DNA from: Pseudofrankia coriaricola
Lineage (GTDB): Bacteria > Actinomycetota > Actinomycetes > Frankiales > Frankiaceae
NCBI RefSeq assembly: GCF_001854805.1
Contig: NZ_MBLO01000125.1
Location: forward strand, 94,970 to 158,969
Length of the DNA stretch: 64,000 bases
Direction of reading: 5' to 3'
Shown one piece after another: positions 49,693 to 59,352 of this stretch. The notes beneath the pieces were generated by a model. That model ran no database searches, had not been told where the DNA came from, and saw only the letters and a list, made by a program, of their open reading frames with translations. A program made the translations under genes and the position numbers. How positions within the stretch are numbered: the stretch's first letter is position 1; every line of letters starts with the position of its first letter.

Positions 49693-51051
49693 TCATCCGG
49701 CCCGCACGGTCCAGACGAAGGCATGGGCGGCACGACCCGCCCGCGTCGCCATGCCCACCACGGCGCGGGGGCCGCCGGTCCCGACGCCGTCGCTCGCGGC
49801 GAAGCCGGAGGGGACGCCCAGGTCGGTCGCGGTCGCGACCAGTCCCAGCCCAGTGGGCGCGGTGCGCGCGGTCCAGAGCACCGCGTGTGTCGTCGTGCTC
49901 CCCGGCGCGACCGTCGAGGAACCGGCAATGCGGCCGGCGTCATCGATCGACGCAGCCAGGCTCTCGTCGCCGCCGAGGACGCCCAGGTCCATCATCGTCC
50001 CGTCCGCCCAGACGAAGGCGTGCACTGCTTCCCCGGCCGTGGCCGCGTGGCCGACGACCTGGCCACGCTCGTTGATCGCGGCCGCGAAGCTCGATCTGCC
50101 ACCGAGCGTGCCCAGGTCGGTCATCTGCCCCTTCTCCCAGCGGAAGGCGTGCGAGTCGTCGGATGCCGTCGAGCTCACGCCCACGACCTGCCCACGTTCG
50201 TTGATCGCGACTGCACGGACGAAGGCGTACCCGTCGGCCCGCGGCTCGAGGACGCCGAGATCGACGAGCCGGGCGCCGTCCCACAGGTAGGAGCGAGTAA
50301 CCCGCGCACCGCCTGGTTGGACGATCTCGGCCGAGCCGATCACCACGCCGTGGTCGTTGATCGCCTCGCCATACTGCCTGACCGCGCCAGGCATGGCGGG
50401 AACCCGGGTGAACTCGCCACCGCCCGCCGGTCCGACGCCGGCGTGGACGACGACCACGGAGGCGCCGTTGTCGACCAGCACGTCGCCGCGGTCGTTGATG
50501 TCCTTGCTGGTGCCGGCGCCCGGCGGGCCTACGGGCACGGCGGCGGCGCCCGGCAGGTGCCAGACCACCGGTTGGAAGCGGCCGTTCCCGAGATCGACCG
50601 CTCCGGCCACCTGTCCCCGCTCGTTCAGTGCGCCCACCATGATCGAAGGTCTGGTAGCGAGCGGCGCCGTGGCCGACGCGGGATCGCCTGACGGCGCGGG
50701 ACTGCTTGACGGCGCGGCGAGGTCGTAGCGACGTCCACCGGTGAACAGGAAGGCGCGCCCACTGTAGGGCCAGTAGCCGGCGACGTCGCCCCGCGCGTTG
50801 ATCCCCGCGATGGTGGCGGGGCCCGCGCCGTCCCCGCTGACGTCGGTCACAGCCTCGATGCCGAGCGGCGACGCCGGGCTCGCCGCTTCCGAACCAGAGA
50901 TCGCGACCGGCGACCCACCATTGGACGGCGTGGACGCGTCCAGGCTCCCGCACCAGGCCAGCCCGCCGAACAGCGCCAGCCCGCCGACCGTGGCCGCTGT
51001 GGCGAGGGGGACCGCACGGCGCGCGACGATCGAAGCCAGCATCACGACCAC
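49693..51051 (-). CDS. Secreted HAF-repeat protein
   Basis: The 452-residue protein has an N-terminal hydrophobic segment (LATAATVGGLALFGGLAWCG) that may act as a signal peptide or lipobox. The rest consists of HAF-type repeats: INxxGxVxG units occur at least seven times, for example INARGDVAGYWP, LNERGQVAG, INDRGDVLV, INDHGVVIG and INERGQVVG twice, together with HAFRWEKGQMTDLGTLGG and HAFVWADGTMMDLGVLGG. Such repeats form beta-propeller-like extracellular proteins of unknown function. It is likely exported or cell-surface bound. ATG 51039 is an alternative start. Confidence 0.8.
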   Translation of the reverse strand: MVVMLASIVARRAVPLATAATVGGLALFGGLAWCGSLDASTPSNGGSPVAISGSEAASPASPLGIEAVTDVSGDGAGPATIAGINARGDVAGYWPYSGRAFLFTGGRRYDLAAPSSSPAPSGDPASATAPLATRPSIMVGALNERGQVAGAVDLGNGRFQPVVWHLPGAAAVPVGPPGAGTSKDINDRGDVLVDNGASVVVVHAGVGPAGGGEFTRVPAMPGAVRQYGEAINDHGVVIGSAEIVQPGGARVTRSYLWDGARLVDLGVLEPRADGYAFVRAVAINERGQVVGVSSTASDDSHAFRWEKGQMTDLGTLGGRSSFAAAINERGQVVGHAATAGEAVHAFVWADGTMMDLGVLGGDESLAASIDDAGRIAGSSTVAPGSTTTHAVLWTARTAPTGLGLVATATDLGVPSGFAASDGVGTGGPRAVVGMATRAGRAAHAFVWTVRAG

Positions 51052-51122
51052 GACGACATCGTGATCGACCCGCGGTCACCTGTCGACCAGGAGGGCGCCG
51101 ACTCGGCCGGGAGAGCGCCGTC

Positions 51123-52181
51123 ATGACGTACTTGTCAGCGCCGCGGGCAGGCACCGGCGGAAGTGGGAGCTCTCGACCGGAACGGTGCCTCCGGTCGACA
51201 CTGCAGGGCGTGCCTGAGACCACCGCGGCGCCCCGCGCCGCCGACGAACCGGAATCCAGGGCTGCCGAATTCAAGGCTGCCGCGTCCCAGCCCGCCGAGC
51301 CCGAGCCGGCCGAGCCCGCGTTAGCCGCGGCTTCCGAAGCGGCGGCGCCCACGACGTCGGGCGACGTGCTGTTGACGTCCACGACCGGTCGGGTGCGGCT
51401 GCTGACCCTGAACCGGCCCCGGCAGGCCAACGCCTTCAGCTCCGGCCTCTACCTGGCCGCCGCCGAGGCGCTGCGCGCGGCGGCCGTCGACGACGCGATC
51501 GGCGCCGTCGTCCTGACCGGCGCCGGCAAGTACTTCTCCGCGGGCACCGACCTTGTCGAGATGGCCGCCCAGGCATCCACGGTCGCCGCGGAGAATGCCG
51601 AGGCCACCGAGACGGCGGAGGAGGCGGCCGCGGGCACAACCGGCGGCGGTCCCTTCAACGCCTTCCTGGATGCGCTGACGACATTCCCGAAGCCGCTGCT
51701 CGCGGCCGTCAATGGCGCGGGCGTCGGGCTTGGCCTGACCATGCTCGCCCACTGCGACATCGTGCTCATCTCCGAGGAGGCCCGCCTCCTGGCGCCGTTC
51801 ACCACGATGGGCGTCGCTCCGGAGGCCGGCAGCAGCTACCTGCTGCCTCGCCGGATGGGCCGGCAGCGGGCGGCGAAGGCCCTGCTGGCGGCGGAATGGA
51901 TCTCGGCGGCCGAGGCGGTGGAGACGGGCCTGGCGCTGCGGGCCTGCCCGGCGGAGACGCTGCTGGCCGAGACGTTGGCGCTCGCCTCGACGATCGCCGA
52001 CAAGCCGCTCGCCTCCGTGCTCGCGACCACCCGGCTGATCCGGGATGCCGAGCGATCAGGCGTCGAGCGAGCCCGGCAGGCCGAGAACACCGCCTTCCGC
52101 GAGCTGATGCGCCGCCCCGACCTGGGCACCGCCATCCTGGACCGGCTCGGCCCGGCCACCCGCGACGAGCGGCGGAGCTGA
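51123..52181 (+). CDS. Enoyl-CoA hydratase/isomerase family protein with N-terminal extension
   Basis: The 352-residue protein begins with an Ala-, Pro- and Glu-rich extension of about 75 residues, then a crotonase domain: VRLLTLNRPRQANAFSSGLY, the oxyanion loop GAGKYFSAGTDLVEM and the second glycine in AAVNGAGVGLGLTMLAHCDI. FTTMGVAPEAGSSYLLPRRM resembles Delta3-Delta2-enoyl-CoA isomerases (ECI/PaaG-like). It contains an unusual Ala- and Glu-rich loop, AAENAEATETAEEAAAG. GTG 51210 is an alternative start that would remove 29 residues. It is followed by a TetR gene 275 bases downstream. Confidence 0.82.
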   Translation: MTYLSAPRAGTGGSGSSRPERCLRSTLQGVPETTAAPRAADEPESRAAEFKAAASQPAEPEPAEPALAAASEAAAPTTSGDVLLTSTTGRVRLLTLNRPRQANAFSSGLYLAAAEALRAAAVDDAIGAVVLTGAGKYFSAGTDLVEMAAQASTVAAENAEATETAEEAAAGTTGGGPFNAFLDALTTFPKPLLAAVNGAGVGLGLTMLAHCDIVLISEEARLLAPFTTMGVAPEAGSSYLLPRRMGRQRAAKALLAAEWISAAEAVETGLALRACPAETLLAETLALASTIADKPLASVLATTRLIRDAERSGVERARQAENTAFRELMRRPDLGTAILDRLGPATRDERRS

Positions 52182-52237
52182 CGGCGGCGAGCTGACGGCG
52201 GCGGAGGCGAGGCGGCAAAGGGGGAGCGGCAGGACCA

Positions 52238-52272
52238 GGCTGGCTCGACGCGGGCCAGCCGGCGGGGCTGGC
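52238..52272 (+). terminator. Overlapping alternative hairpins after the crotonase gene
   Basis: GCCAGCC (52254-52260) can pair with GGCTGGC at 52238-52244 or at 52266-52272. It probably ends transcription of the crotonase gene. Evidence is structural only. Confidence 0.3.
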
Positions 52273-52455
52273 CGCGCACAGCGCGTCCGCCGCGTTCAGA
52301 CAACAATTCCCGCTTATTCCACATACCCATGGCGACGCAAGCCGCCAGCACGTTGGCGGGACGGATAGGCTGTACATTTCCTTGGCAATAGCATGTCGCG
52401 TCGCCTAACAGGTACGACGCCTCCCACGCTGCCACGTCCGATACAGGGGAGCACG

Positions 52456-53205
52456 GTGGAACCGATCCGCGAGCGCGCGGCCGACGCGCAGCCGCGGCCG
52501 GTCCGCCGCGCTCCCTGGTCGGGCCGCTCCCCCGCCGCCGCCGCCGAGTCGGCCCGAGAAAAGATCATCGACGCCACGTTGGCCTGCATCCGGCGGCACG
52601 GCCTGGAGCGCACCTCGATAAGCGCGATCGCGACGATCGCCGGCGTCTCCCGGCCGACCGTCTACGCCTATTTCGACACCCGCGAGGCACTGGTATCCGT
52701 CGCGCTCGAGCAGGCGGGCGCGTCGATCGCCGAACGGGTCGTCGCCGCGGCCCGGCGCCGGTCAAAGACGGCCGGCGACTTCGCGGTGGAGGCGCTGATC
52801 GCCGCCCGCCGGGAGTTCCGCGCCGAGCCGGCGCTGCATCCGATCAGCCAGGCCCCGGCGGACCCGTGGGCCGCGAACGAGGCGTTGTCCGAGAACTCGC
52901 TGCAGATCGCCAGGACCATCCTTGAGCCGATCACCAGCTACGACCCGTCGCTGGAGTCCCGGCTGGATGAGATCACCGAGACGCTGATCCGCTGGTTGCT
53001 CTCGCTGCTCATCTTCGACAGCGACCGCACATCCAGCGACACCAAGCTGCGTGCCTACCTGCGCCGCAGCGTCGTCCCGGCGATCCTTCCCCCCGAGCCC
53101 GGCGAATGCTCCACCGAGCCGGGTGACTCCGAACCCACCGACGCGTCCACAGCCGAGGACGAGCCGGCTGCCGACAAGCCCGTCCCCGCCGATCCCATCC
53201 CCTGA
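52456..53205 (+). CDS. TetR-family transcriptional regulator
   Basis: The 249-residue protein has the helix-turn-helix ISAIATIAGVSRPTVYAYFD followed by TREALVSVALEQA. The C-terminal part includes AARREFRAEPALHPISQAPA and EITETLIRWLLSLLIFDSD, then an acidic, Pro-rich tail of about 45 residues. GTG 52456 was chosen because GGGGAG lies 4 bases upstream; ATG 52393 is in frame but has no ribosome site. It lies between the crotonase gene and a convergent MFS pump and could control either. Confidence 0.85.
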   Translation: MEPIRERAADAQPRPVRRAPWSGRSPAAAAESAREKIIDATLACIRRHGLERTSISAIATIAGVSRPTVYAYFDTREALVSVALEQAGASIAERVVAAARRRSKTAGDFAVEALIAARREFRAEPALHPISQAPADPWAANEALSENSLQIARTILEPITSYDPSLESRLDEITETLIRWLLSLLIFDSDRTSSDTKLRAYLRRSVVPAILPPEPGECSTEPGDSEPTDASTAEDEPAADKPVPADPIP

Positions 53206-53223
53206 CGCGCGTCGTCGGGCGGC

Positions 53224-54771
53224 TCAGGTCGTCGACTGGACGGTCTCGCGTTCGTCCGTGCGGCCGGCCTCGGCGGGCTCCGTCGAAGCCGCCGCCCTGG
53301 CCGGGCGCATGAGGATCAGGACGAGGATCGCGGCGAGGACGCCGACAGCGCCGGCCACGACGAAGGTCGCCTGGACGCCGCTGACGGCGGCGGCGTGCGC
53401 GGCCGTGTCGAACGCCGGCCTGGCATCCGCCGGGGTGGCGTTCAGCAGGCCGGGGGTCTGGCCCCCGGCGATCGCGTGTGCCACCCGGCCGCCGCCCGCG
53501 GGGATGGGCTTGCCCGCCAGGCTGTCCTGCGCGCGGGCGACGAAGACGCTGCCAAGCGCCGCGATACCGAAGGCGTAGCCCAGCTGGCGCATGGTGTTCA
53601 CCGCTCCCGCGGCCATCCCGGTGCGCTGGAGGGGCACCAGGGACATGGAGACCGATCCGAGCATCGGGGTTGTCATGCCGACGCCGATACCGATGATCGC
53701 GAAGCCGGGGATCAGGGCGGGCCAGCTGGCCGACCCGTGCACGAGCAGGGCGACCACGAACCCGCCGACACCGATGAACGCGAGTCCACTGCCGATCACC
53801 AGGTCCGGTCGGCGCTCATGCAGGAACCGGCCGAGCAGCGCGGAGACGAAGAACGCGGTGATGGAGAGTGGCAGCCCGGTGAGGCCTGCCTCCAGCGGAC
53901 TCATCCGCAGCACCGACTGCAGCCAGATCGATGTGTAGGTGAAGGCGGAGAAGGCGGCGAACGTCATCAGCAGTCCGGCGATCAGCACGGCGACGAACGA
54001 ACGGTTGCGCAGCAGCGCCAGGTCGAACATCGGGTGCGACGAGTGCGCTTCCAACGCGGCGAACGCCGCCAGCAGCACCACCGTCGCGCCGAGGAGCAGC
54101 CAGACGCCCGCGTCCGACCAGCCGTCGTCGTTCGCCCTGATCAGCGCGTATGTGGCAGCGGCGGCCGCGGCGGTGAAGCTGACGATGCCCGGGACGTCCA
54201 CCCGGATGCGCAGCTGTGCCCGAGCGTCCGTGAGGACCGTCAGCGCGAGCACGACGGCGACCGCGCTGACGGGCAGGTTCACGAAGAAGATCCACCGCCA
54301 GGAGATGTACTCGGTGAGCACCCCGCCGACGATCGGGCCGATGGCCGACGACGCGCCGGCGACCGCTCCCCAGATCCCGTAGGCGGCGCCCCGGTCCCTG
54401 CCCGTGTAGGAGGCGTTGAGCAGCGGGAAGTTGGTCGCGAACATGGCGGCGGCGCCGATGCCCTGCACCGCGCGGGCCGCGACCAGCAGCCCGTCGTTCG
54501 CGGCGAGTCCGCACATCAACGACGACAGAGCGAACACCACGAGCCCGGCGATGTAGGCCCGGCGGTGCCCGACGATGTCCGCGATCGAGCCGGCGCCGAG
54601 CACCAGCGCGGCCAGCGCGAGCGCGTAGGCGTCGATGACCCATTGCAGCGCCCCGAAGGACGCGTGCAGGTCGTCGACCATGCTCGGCAGCGCGACGTTC
54701 ACGATCGTGACGTCGACTAGCAGCATGAACGTGCCCAGACAGACCGTCAGCAGTGGCAGCCATTTGCGCAT
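53224..54771 (-). CDS. MFS drug efflux transporter, DHA2 type
   Basis: The 515-residue protein begins RKWLPLLTVCLGTFMLLVDV, then TIVNVALPSMVDDLHASFGA, the EmrB/QacA signature, with ALALAALVLGAGSIADIVGH for the second helix region. Fourteen helices can be traced. A long periplasmic loop (ARAQDSLAGKPIPAGGGRVA to DTAAHAAAVSG) precedes the final helix. It is convergent with the TetR gene at 52456-53205, the probable regulator or neighbour. Third pump of this class in the window. Confidence 0.88.
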   Translation of the reverse strand: MRKWLPLLTVCLGTFMLLVDVTIVNVALPSMVDDLHASFGALQWVIDAYALALAALVLGAGSIADIVGHRRAYIAGLVVFALSSLMCGLAANDGLLVAARAVQGIGAAAMFATNFPLLNASYTGRDRGAAYGIWGAVAGASSAIGPIVGGVLTEYISWRWIFFVNLPVSAVAVVLALTVLTDARAQLRIRVDVPGIVSFTAAAAAATYALIRANDDGWSDAGVWLLLGATVVLLAAFAALEAHSSHPMFDLALLRNRSFVAVLIAGLLMTFAAFSAFTYTSIWLQSVLRMSPLEAGLTGLPLSITAFFVSALLGRFLHERRPDLVIGSGLAFIGVGGFVVALLVHGSASWPALIPGFAIIGIGVGMTTPMLGSVSMSLVPLQRTGMAAGAVNTMRQLGYAFGIAALGSVFVARAQDSLAGKPIPAGGGRVAHAIAGGQTPGLLNATPADARPAFDTAAHAAAVSGVQATFVVAGAVGVLAAILVLILMRPARAAASTEPAEAGRTDERETVQSTT

Positions 54772-55200
54772 CGTGATACCTGCGATTCCGGCGAGACAGT
54801 GGTATGCGGTTGGGCCCCTCGTGGGCGGCTCGGTCTCCCAGCATGCTCCACGGGTCCGACAAGTCGGCCGTTCCGGGCGGCCGGGCCGGCCGTCGTCCGG
54901 GGACGACGGTCGGCACCTACCGAGACCGCGTGGTCGACGGAGGACTGCCGCGTCCCGGGCACCAGTGCGTAGATTTCCCCTGATAGACGCACCTAAGCGG
55001 CCCGAATCCGCCGTCCTCGCGGCTTGCGCAGAATCTTGAGCCTGTCAGCCGACGACCCGCAGCCAGAACCATGAGGCGGTCGGCACGGAGGCGCTCCGGA
55101 TGCGCTCAAGCTTGACGGCCGCCGTCTCCATGAGACCGGTCGCCGCGACAGAACTCATCGCGACTCGTCGCGCGGCCAGGCGCGGGAAACGGGTTCGCCG
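54772..55200. other. Gap without recognised gene
   Basis: These 429 bases lie between the MFS start and the end of the ABC ATPase gene. No frame shows a family match. The first part presumably carries the MFS promoter. Confidence 0.3.
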
Positions 55201-57117
55201 TCACTCAGGCGGTTGGGTGGTGCCGCCGAAGTAGCTCTCCTCGATGAGCTCGGGGTGCGCGATCAGGTGAGCGGCGTCCTCATGCAGGGCGATGCGGCCG
55301 CGGTCGAGGACGTAGGCCCGGTCGGCGACCCGCAGCGCGAGCGAGACGTGCTGCTCGACCAGCAGTACCCCCAGGCCCGTCTCGTCGGCGACGCGGCGCA
55401 GCGCGGCAAGCAGCGGCGGCACGATGCCGGGCGCGAGGCCGAAGGAGAACTCGTCGACCAGCAGCAGCGCGGGCCGGCGGACCAGCGCGAGGGCGAGCGC
55501 GAGCTGCTGGCGCTCGCCGCCCGAGAGCGCTCCGGCCGGCCGGCCGAGCAGCGCGCTCAACGCCGGGAACAGTTCGAGAACGGCCGCGATCCTCTCCCCG
55601 GCCCGCTGGGCGCCGACCGACGGGGCGGCATCGGCGCTGGCGGTGGCACCGCGGGTGCCATCGCTGCCGGAGGGGCCGACGCCGGCTGGGGCGCCCGCGC
55701 CCGCGGCGGGGCCAGCCGCGGTGTCGGGACCGGGCCAGCCCGCCCCGGCGGCACCGCGCGGCGCGGGATGGCGGACGGCCAGCCGCAGGTTCTCCCGGAC
55801 GGTCAGGGTCGGAACCGAGCCATGCCCCTGTGGCACGACGGCGAGCCCCCGCCTGGCCAGCCTGTCGGGAGTCGCTCGCCGGGTGGGCGAGCCGAGCAGC
55901 GTAACCGTGCCGGTGACCGGCGACAGCAGCCCGGAGATCATGCGGATGAGCGTCGTCTTGCCGGCCCCGTTCGGGCCGAGCAGGGCGACGATCTCTCCTG
56001 GGCGGACGGTGAGCGAGACGTCGCGCACCACCGGCGCGCCGGCCGGGACACCGCCGCCCGCGAGGGCGAGCACGCCGCGGCGCCGCCCGCCGTAGCGCCC
56101 GACGGCCCGGTCGACCTCCAGCAGCACGGGCGGCAGCGCCCGCGCCGCCGCCGAACCGGGCCTGGCCGGCGTGGTGTCGCCTGTGGACGCCGGCCGGCGG
56201 GGCCGCGGCGGGACGGGCACGTCGGCATCGCTCGGCCCGGTGCCCAGGTAGGCGGTCCGCACAGCGGGGTGCACCCGGACCCGCTCGGGCGGTCCCTGGG
56301 CGACCACCCGCCCGCCGTCGAGCACGACCACCTCGTCGCAGACGGAGAAGACGAGCTCGACGTCGTGGTCGACGAGCAGCACGCCTATGCCAGCGGCGGC
56401 GAGCGCACGGAGGCGGGCGGACAGGGCCGCCCGTCCCGGCGCGTCGAGGCCGGCGGCCGGCTCGTCGAGCAGCACGGCTCGTGGCCGCCCGGCGAGCGCC
56501 CGCCCGAACGCGAGCGCCGCCCGCTGGTCGTGGGTCAACGTGTCCGGCAGCTGGCTGGCGACCGCGGTGAGGTCGACCCCGCCGCGTCCCGCCCGGGCGA
56601 GCCCGCCGCTGATCGCCGCGCCGATGGCCAGCGGCCCGGTCCTCGGGCCGATGGTGATCGGCCCGGTCGAGGCCGGGCCGACGGCGGCGACCGCGGACGC
56701 AAGCGGCGAGGCCCCGGCCGGGTTGGCGAGCCTGCCCGTGGCGGCACCGCCGGCGACGGCCAGGTTCTCGGAGACCGACAGGTCCTCGAACAGCTCCAAC
56801 GACTGGAACGTACGGGCCAGGCCGCGCCGGAACCGCTCGTGCGGCGCCAGCGACTCGATCCGGGTGCCGTCGAGCAGGATCGACCCGTCGGTGTCGGACC
56901 CGGGCACGAAACCGGTGATCGCGTCGATCAGGGTGGTCTTGCCGGCACCGTTCGGGCCGATCAGCCCAATGATCGTGCCGGCTGGTACGACGAACGACAC
57001 GTCGTCGACGACGGTCACGCGTCCGTAGCGGACGGTGAGACCGTCGACGGCGAGCCCGCGCTCGGGCGCCACGAGCGCCCCCATGTTCGGCAGTGACCCG
57101 CTCACTGACCCACTCAC
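55201..57117 (-). CDS. Fused LivG-LivF-type ABC transporter ATPase
   Basis: Two ABC ATPase domains lie in one 638-residue chain. The first (LivG-like) has Walker A GLIGPNGAGKTTLIDAIT near residue 50, Walker B RAVLLDEPAAGLD near 218 and H-loop LLVDHDVELVF, but its signature motif reads LTHDQRAAL instead of LSGGQ. The second (LivF-like) has LLGPNGAGKTTLIRMISGLL near 380, LSGGERQQLALAL near 535 and LLLVDEFSFGLAP. Long Ala-, Gly- and Pro-rich linkers separate domains and interrupt the second one. It energises uptake of branched-chain amino acids, amides or similar compounds with the fused permease upstream, whose stop it overlaps by 4 bases. Confidence 0.87.
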   Translation of the reverse strand: MSGSVSGSLPNMGALVAPERGLAVDGLTVRYGRVTVVDDVSFVVPAGTIIGLIGPNGAGKTTLIDAITGFVPGSDTDGSILLDGTRIESLAPHERFRRGLARTFQSLELFEDLSVSENLAVAGGAATGRLANPAGASPLASAVAAVGPASTGPITIGPRTGPLAIGAAISGGLARAGRGGVDLTAVASQLPDTLTHDQRAALAFGRALAGRPRAVLLDEPAAGLDAPGRAALSARLRALAAAGIGVLLVDHDVELVFSVCDEVVVLDGGRVVAQGPPERVRVHPAVRTAYLGTGPSDADVPVPPRPRRPASTGDTTPARPGSAAARALPPVLLEVDRAVGRYGGRRRGVLALAGGGVPAGAPVVRDVSLTVRPGEIVALLGPNGAGKTTLIRMISGLLSPVTGTVTLLGSPTRRATPDRLARRGLAVVPQGHGSVPTLTVRENLRLAVRHPAPRGAAGAGWPGPDTAAGPAAGAGAPAGVGPSGSDGTRGATASADAAPSVGAQRAGERIAAVLELFPALSALLGRPAGALSGGERQQLALALALVRRPALLLVDEFSFGLAPGIVPPLLAALRRVADETGLGVLLVEQHVSLALRVADRAYVLDRGRIALHEDAAHLIAHPELIEESYFGGTTQPPE

Positions 57118-59291
57118 CGGGCGTCCCCCTCCGGCGGTGCCCCACCAGCCACGCCAGTTCCGGGCCGTCGATCGCCCGGGATGCTCGGTTCGCCCGCGGG
57201 CGCGACCCCGGCCCGGGAGTCGGCTCCGGCCGGCGGGGCCGGTCCTGTCAACGGGCCGGTCCTGCTCCCCGGCCTCAGCTGGGCGGCGACGCCGCGCGCC
57301 CCGCCCGGCCGGGCGCCGCTCCGGCCGGCCCGGTGCGCACCAGCCGTCACGGGCACCGCCGGCCGCCGGTAGGCGAGTCCCGCGGGCCGCAGCACCGCGA
57401 GCACCACGACGGCGAGCCCGCAGATCAGCGACTGGTAGGTACCCAGCCCGGCCACGTCGTCGAGCGCGGTGAACACCAGCCCGCCCGGCACCAGCAGCCC
57501 GGCGGTCAGCGCTCCGGACACCGTCGTCACCCCGCCGACCGCGACGACGGCCAGGAAGAACAGCGACGCGGTGACGCCGAACGAGTCGAAGGAGAGGGTG
57601 CCCTGGCCGTAGCCGAGGAGGCAGCCACCCAGGCCCGCGATCCCGGCCGAGATCCCGAACGCGAGAACCTTGGTACGCCGGACGTCTACGCCAGCCGCCG
57701 ATGCCGCTCGCTCGTTGGCCCGGACGGCGAGCATCCGCCGCCCGAAGCGGGAGCCGCGCAGCCGGACGACGCCGTAGCAGCAGGCGGCCAGCACGACCAG
57801 CGACAGCAACCCGTACTGCACCCGGGGGAAGCCGGGGCCGGAGAGCCCGAAGTCAACGCCGAACACCTTCGGCGACGGCACCTTGGTGCCGCCAAGTCCA
57901 CCGGTGACCAGCGGGTTGGCGAACACCGCCTCCTGGATCGCGACGCCGGCGGCGAGTGTGATGACCGCGAGGTCGATGCCGCGTACCCGGCGGGCGACGA
58001 GACCCAGCAGCAGGCCGACGGCGGCGGCCACGGCCGTCGCGAGCAGCGGCGCCACCGGGAACGGGATGTGCAGGCTGCGCTGCAGGCGGGCGAGCAGGAA
58101 GCCGGCGACGCCGGCGATTGACATCTGCGCGAGCGAGAGCTGGCCGACGTAGCCGACCAGGACGACGAACGACAGGCAGACGACCGCGCCGGCGATGCTG
58201 CGTTCCAGGCCGAGCCGGTAGGTCCCCTGCAGGAGGAAGAGCGCGCCGACGCCGACCGCGAGCCCAGCGAGCAGCGTGAGCGCCGCGCGCCGCGCGCCGG
58301 TCGGCGGCCCCACCGGTGGCAGCCGGGTGATGGCCGCGGCGGTCGTGACCCTGCCCGGCACCAGCTGCCCGCGCGAGACGGCGACCCCGATGAGCAGCAG
58401 CAGCGGCAGCAGCTCGCGCAGGCCCGGCTGGTCGAGCCAGCTCACGTCCTGCCGGACCTGGAGCAGCGCCGACTGGGCCATGCCGAGAGCGAGCGCGCCC
58501 GCCACGGTCGCGCCGAACGACGAAAGGCCGCCGAGCAGCGCCGCCGCGAGCGCGGGCACGACGAACAGCGAGAACGTCCCCGGGTTGAGGGCGGAGACCG
58601 GCGCGATCAGGATTCCGGCCGCCGCCGCCAGCACCGCCGCCACCACCCAGTTCGCGGCGGCGATGAGCTCGGTGCGGTAGCCCCACAGCGCCACCGTGTC
58701 CGGGTCGGCGGCGACGGCCCGTGTGGCGAGCCCGAACCGGGTCCAGCGGGACACGGCCCACAGCACCAGCCCGGCGGCGATGGCGAGCGCGGCGAGCAGC
58801 AGCCGGTCGCTGGGGACCGTCGTGCCGAGCACCTTGACGGGCTTCTGCGTCAGCACCGGGTCGAGGGACCGGCTGTCGGTACCTGACGGCCCGGAGACAA
58901 ACTGGATCACGGCCACGGCCTGCAGCGCGATCATCAGCCCGACGGCGGCCACAACGGCGGTCATCGGCGGCGCGGAGCGCAACGGCCGGAACACCAGCAG
59001 ATAGCCGATCAGCCCGAACAGCCCCGCGAGCGCCAGCGAGACCGTGAAAGCCAGGGTGAACGACGGGTGGTCGGTCAGATGAATTCGTGGTGGCACGCCG
59101 ACGACGGGAAAGACGATGTCGCCGACCTCACGCAGCTCGGCGTACTGGTACGTCGCATACATGGCGAAGGCGCCATGCGCGACGTTGACCACGCCAGATG
59201 CCCGATAGGTCAGCACAAGGCCGAGTCCGAGTGCTGCGTACACGGCCCCGGTGCCAAGCCCGAGAACCAACGCGGCTAGATACGTGGACAC
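57114..59291 (-). CDS. Fused LivH-LivM-type ABC transporter permease
   Basis: About 725 residues carry two permease domains in one polypeptide. The LivH part (about 1-300) starts STYLAALVLGLGTGAVYAAL, GLGLVLTYRASGVVNVAHGA; the LivM part (about 340-640) has GYVGQLSLAQMSIAGVAGFL and VRANERAASAAGVDVRRTKV. A disordered Pro- and Gly-rich tail follows. GTG 59291 has GGGGACAGG upstream. It forms the channel of a HAAT importer with the fused ATPase encoded next and the receptor encoded divergently, so the transporter consists of only three polypeptides. Confidence 0.87.
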   Translation of the reverse strand: MSTYLAALVLGLGTGAVYAALGLGLVLTYRASGVVNVAHGAFAMYATYQYAELREVGDIVFPVVGVPPRIHLTDHPSFTLAFTVSLALAGLFGLIGYLLVFRPLRSAPPMTAVVAAVGLMIALQAVAVIQFVSGPSGTDSRSLDPVLTQKPVKVLGTTVPSDRLLLAALAIAAGLVLWAVSRWTRFGLATRAVAADPDTVALWGYRTELIAAANWVVAAVLAAAAGILIAPVSALNPGTFSLFVVPALAAALLGGLSSFGATVAGALALGMAQSALLQVRQDVSWLDQPGLRELLPLLLLIGVAVSRGQLVPGRVTTAAAITRLPPVGPPTGARRAALTLLAGLAVGVGALFLLQGTYRLGLERSIAGAVVCLSFVVLVGYVGQLSLAQMSIAGVAGFLLARLQRSLHIPFPVAPLLATAVAAAVGLLLGLVARRVRGIDLAVITLAAGVAIQEAVFANPLVTGGLGGTKVPSPKVFGVDFGLSGPGFPRVQYGLLSLVVLAACCYGVVRLRGSRFGRRMLAVRANERAASAAGVDVRRTKVLAFGISAGIAGLGGCLLGYGQGTLSFDSFGVTASLFFLAVVAVGGVTTVSGALTAGLLVPGGLVFTALDDVAGLGTYQSLICGLAVVVLAVLRPAGLAYRRPAVPVTAGAHRAGRSGARPGGARGVAAQLRPGSRTGPLTGPAPPAGADSRAGVAPAGEPSIPGDRRPGTGVAGGAPPEGDAR

Positions 59292-59352
59292 ACCTGTCCC
59301 CAAGCTCGACTCGACCGCGCCCGGCTGCCGACGGGAGTGTAGCTTCCTGGTC

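Noticed and set aside
52175-52202. Exact 14-base tandem duplication GAGCTGACGGCGGC at the end of the crotonase gene
   Set aside because: The duplicate lies after the stop codon and changes nothing in the protein; simple slippage in GC-rich sequence.
55213-57096. Long frame on the plus strand opposite the fused ATPase gene
   Set aside because: Antisense of a coding region with strong ABC motifs; an artefact of third-position GC.
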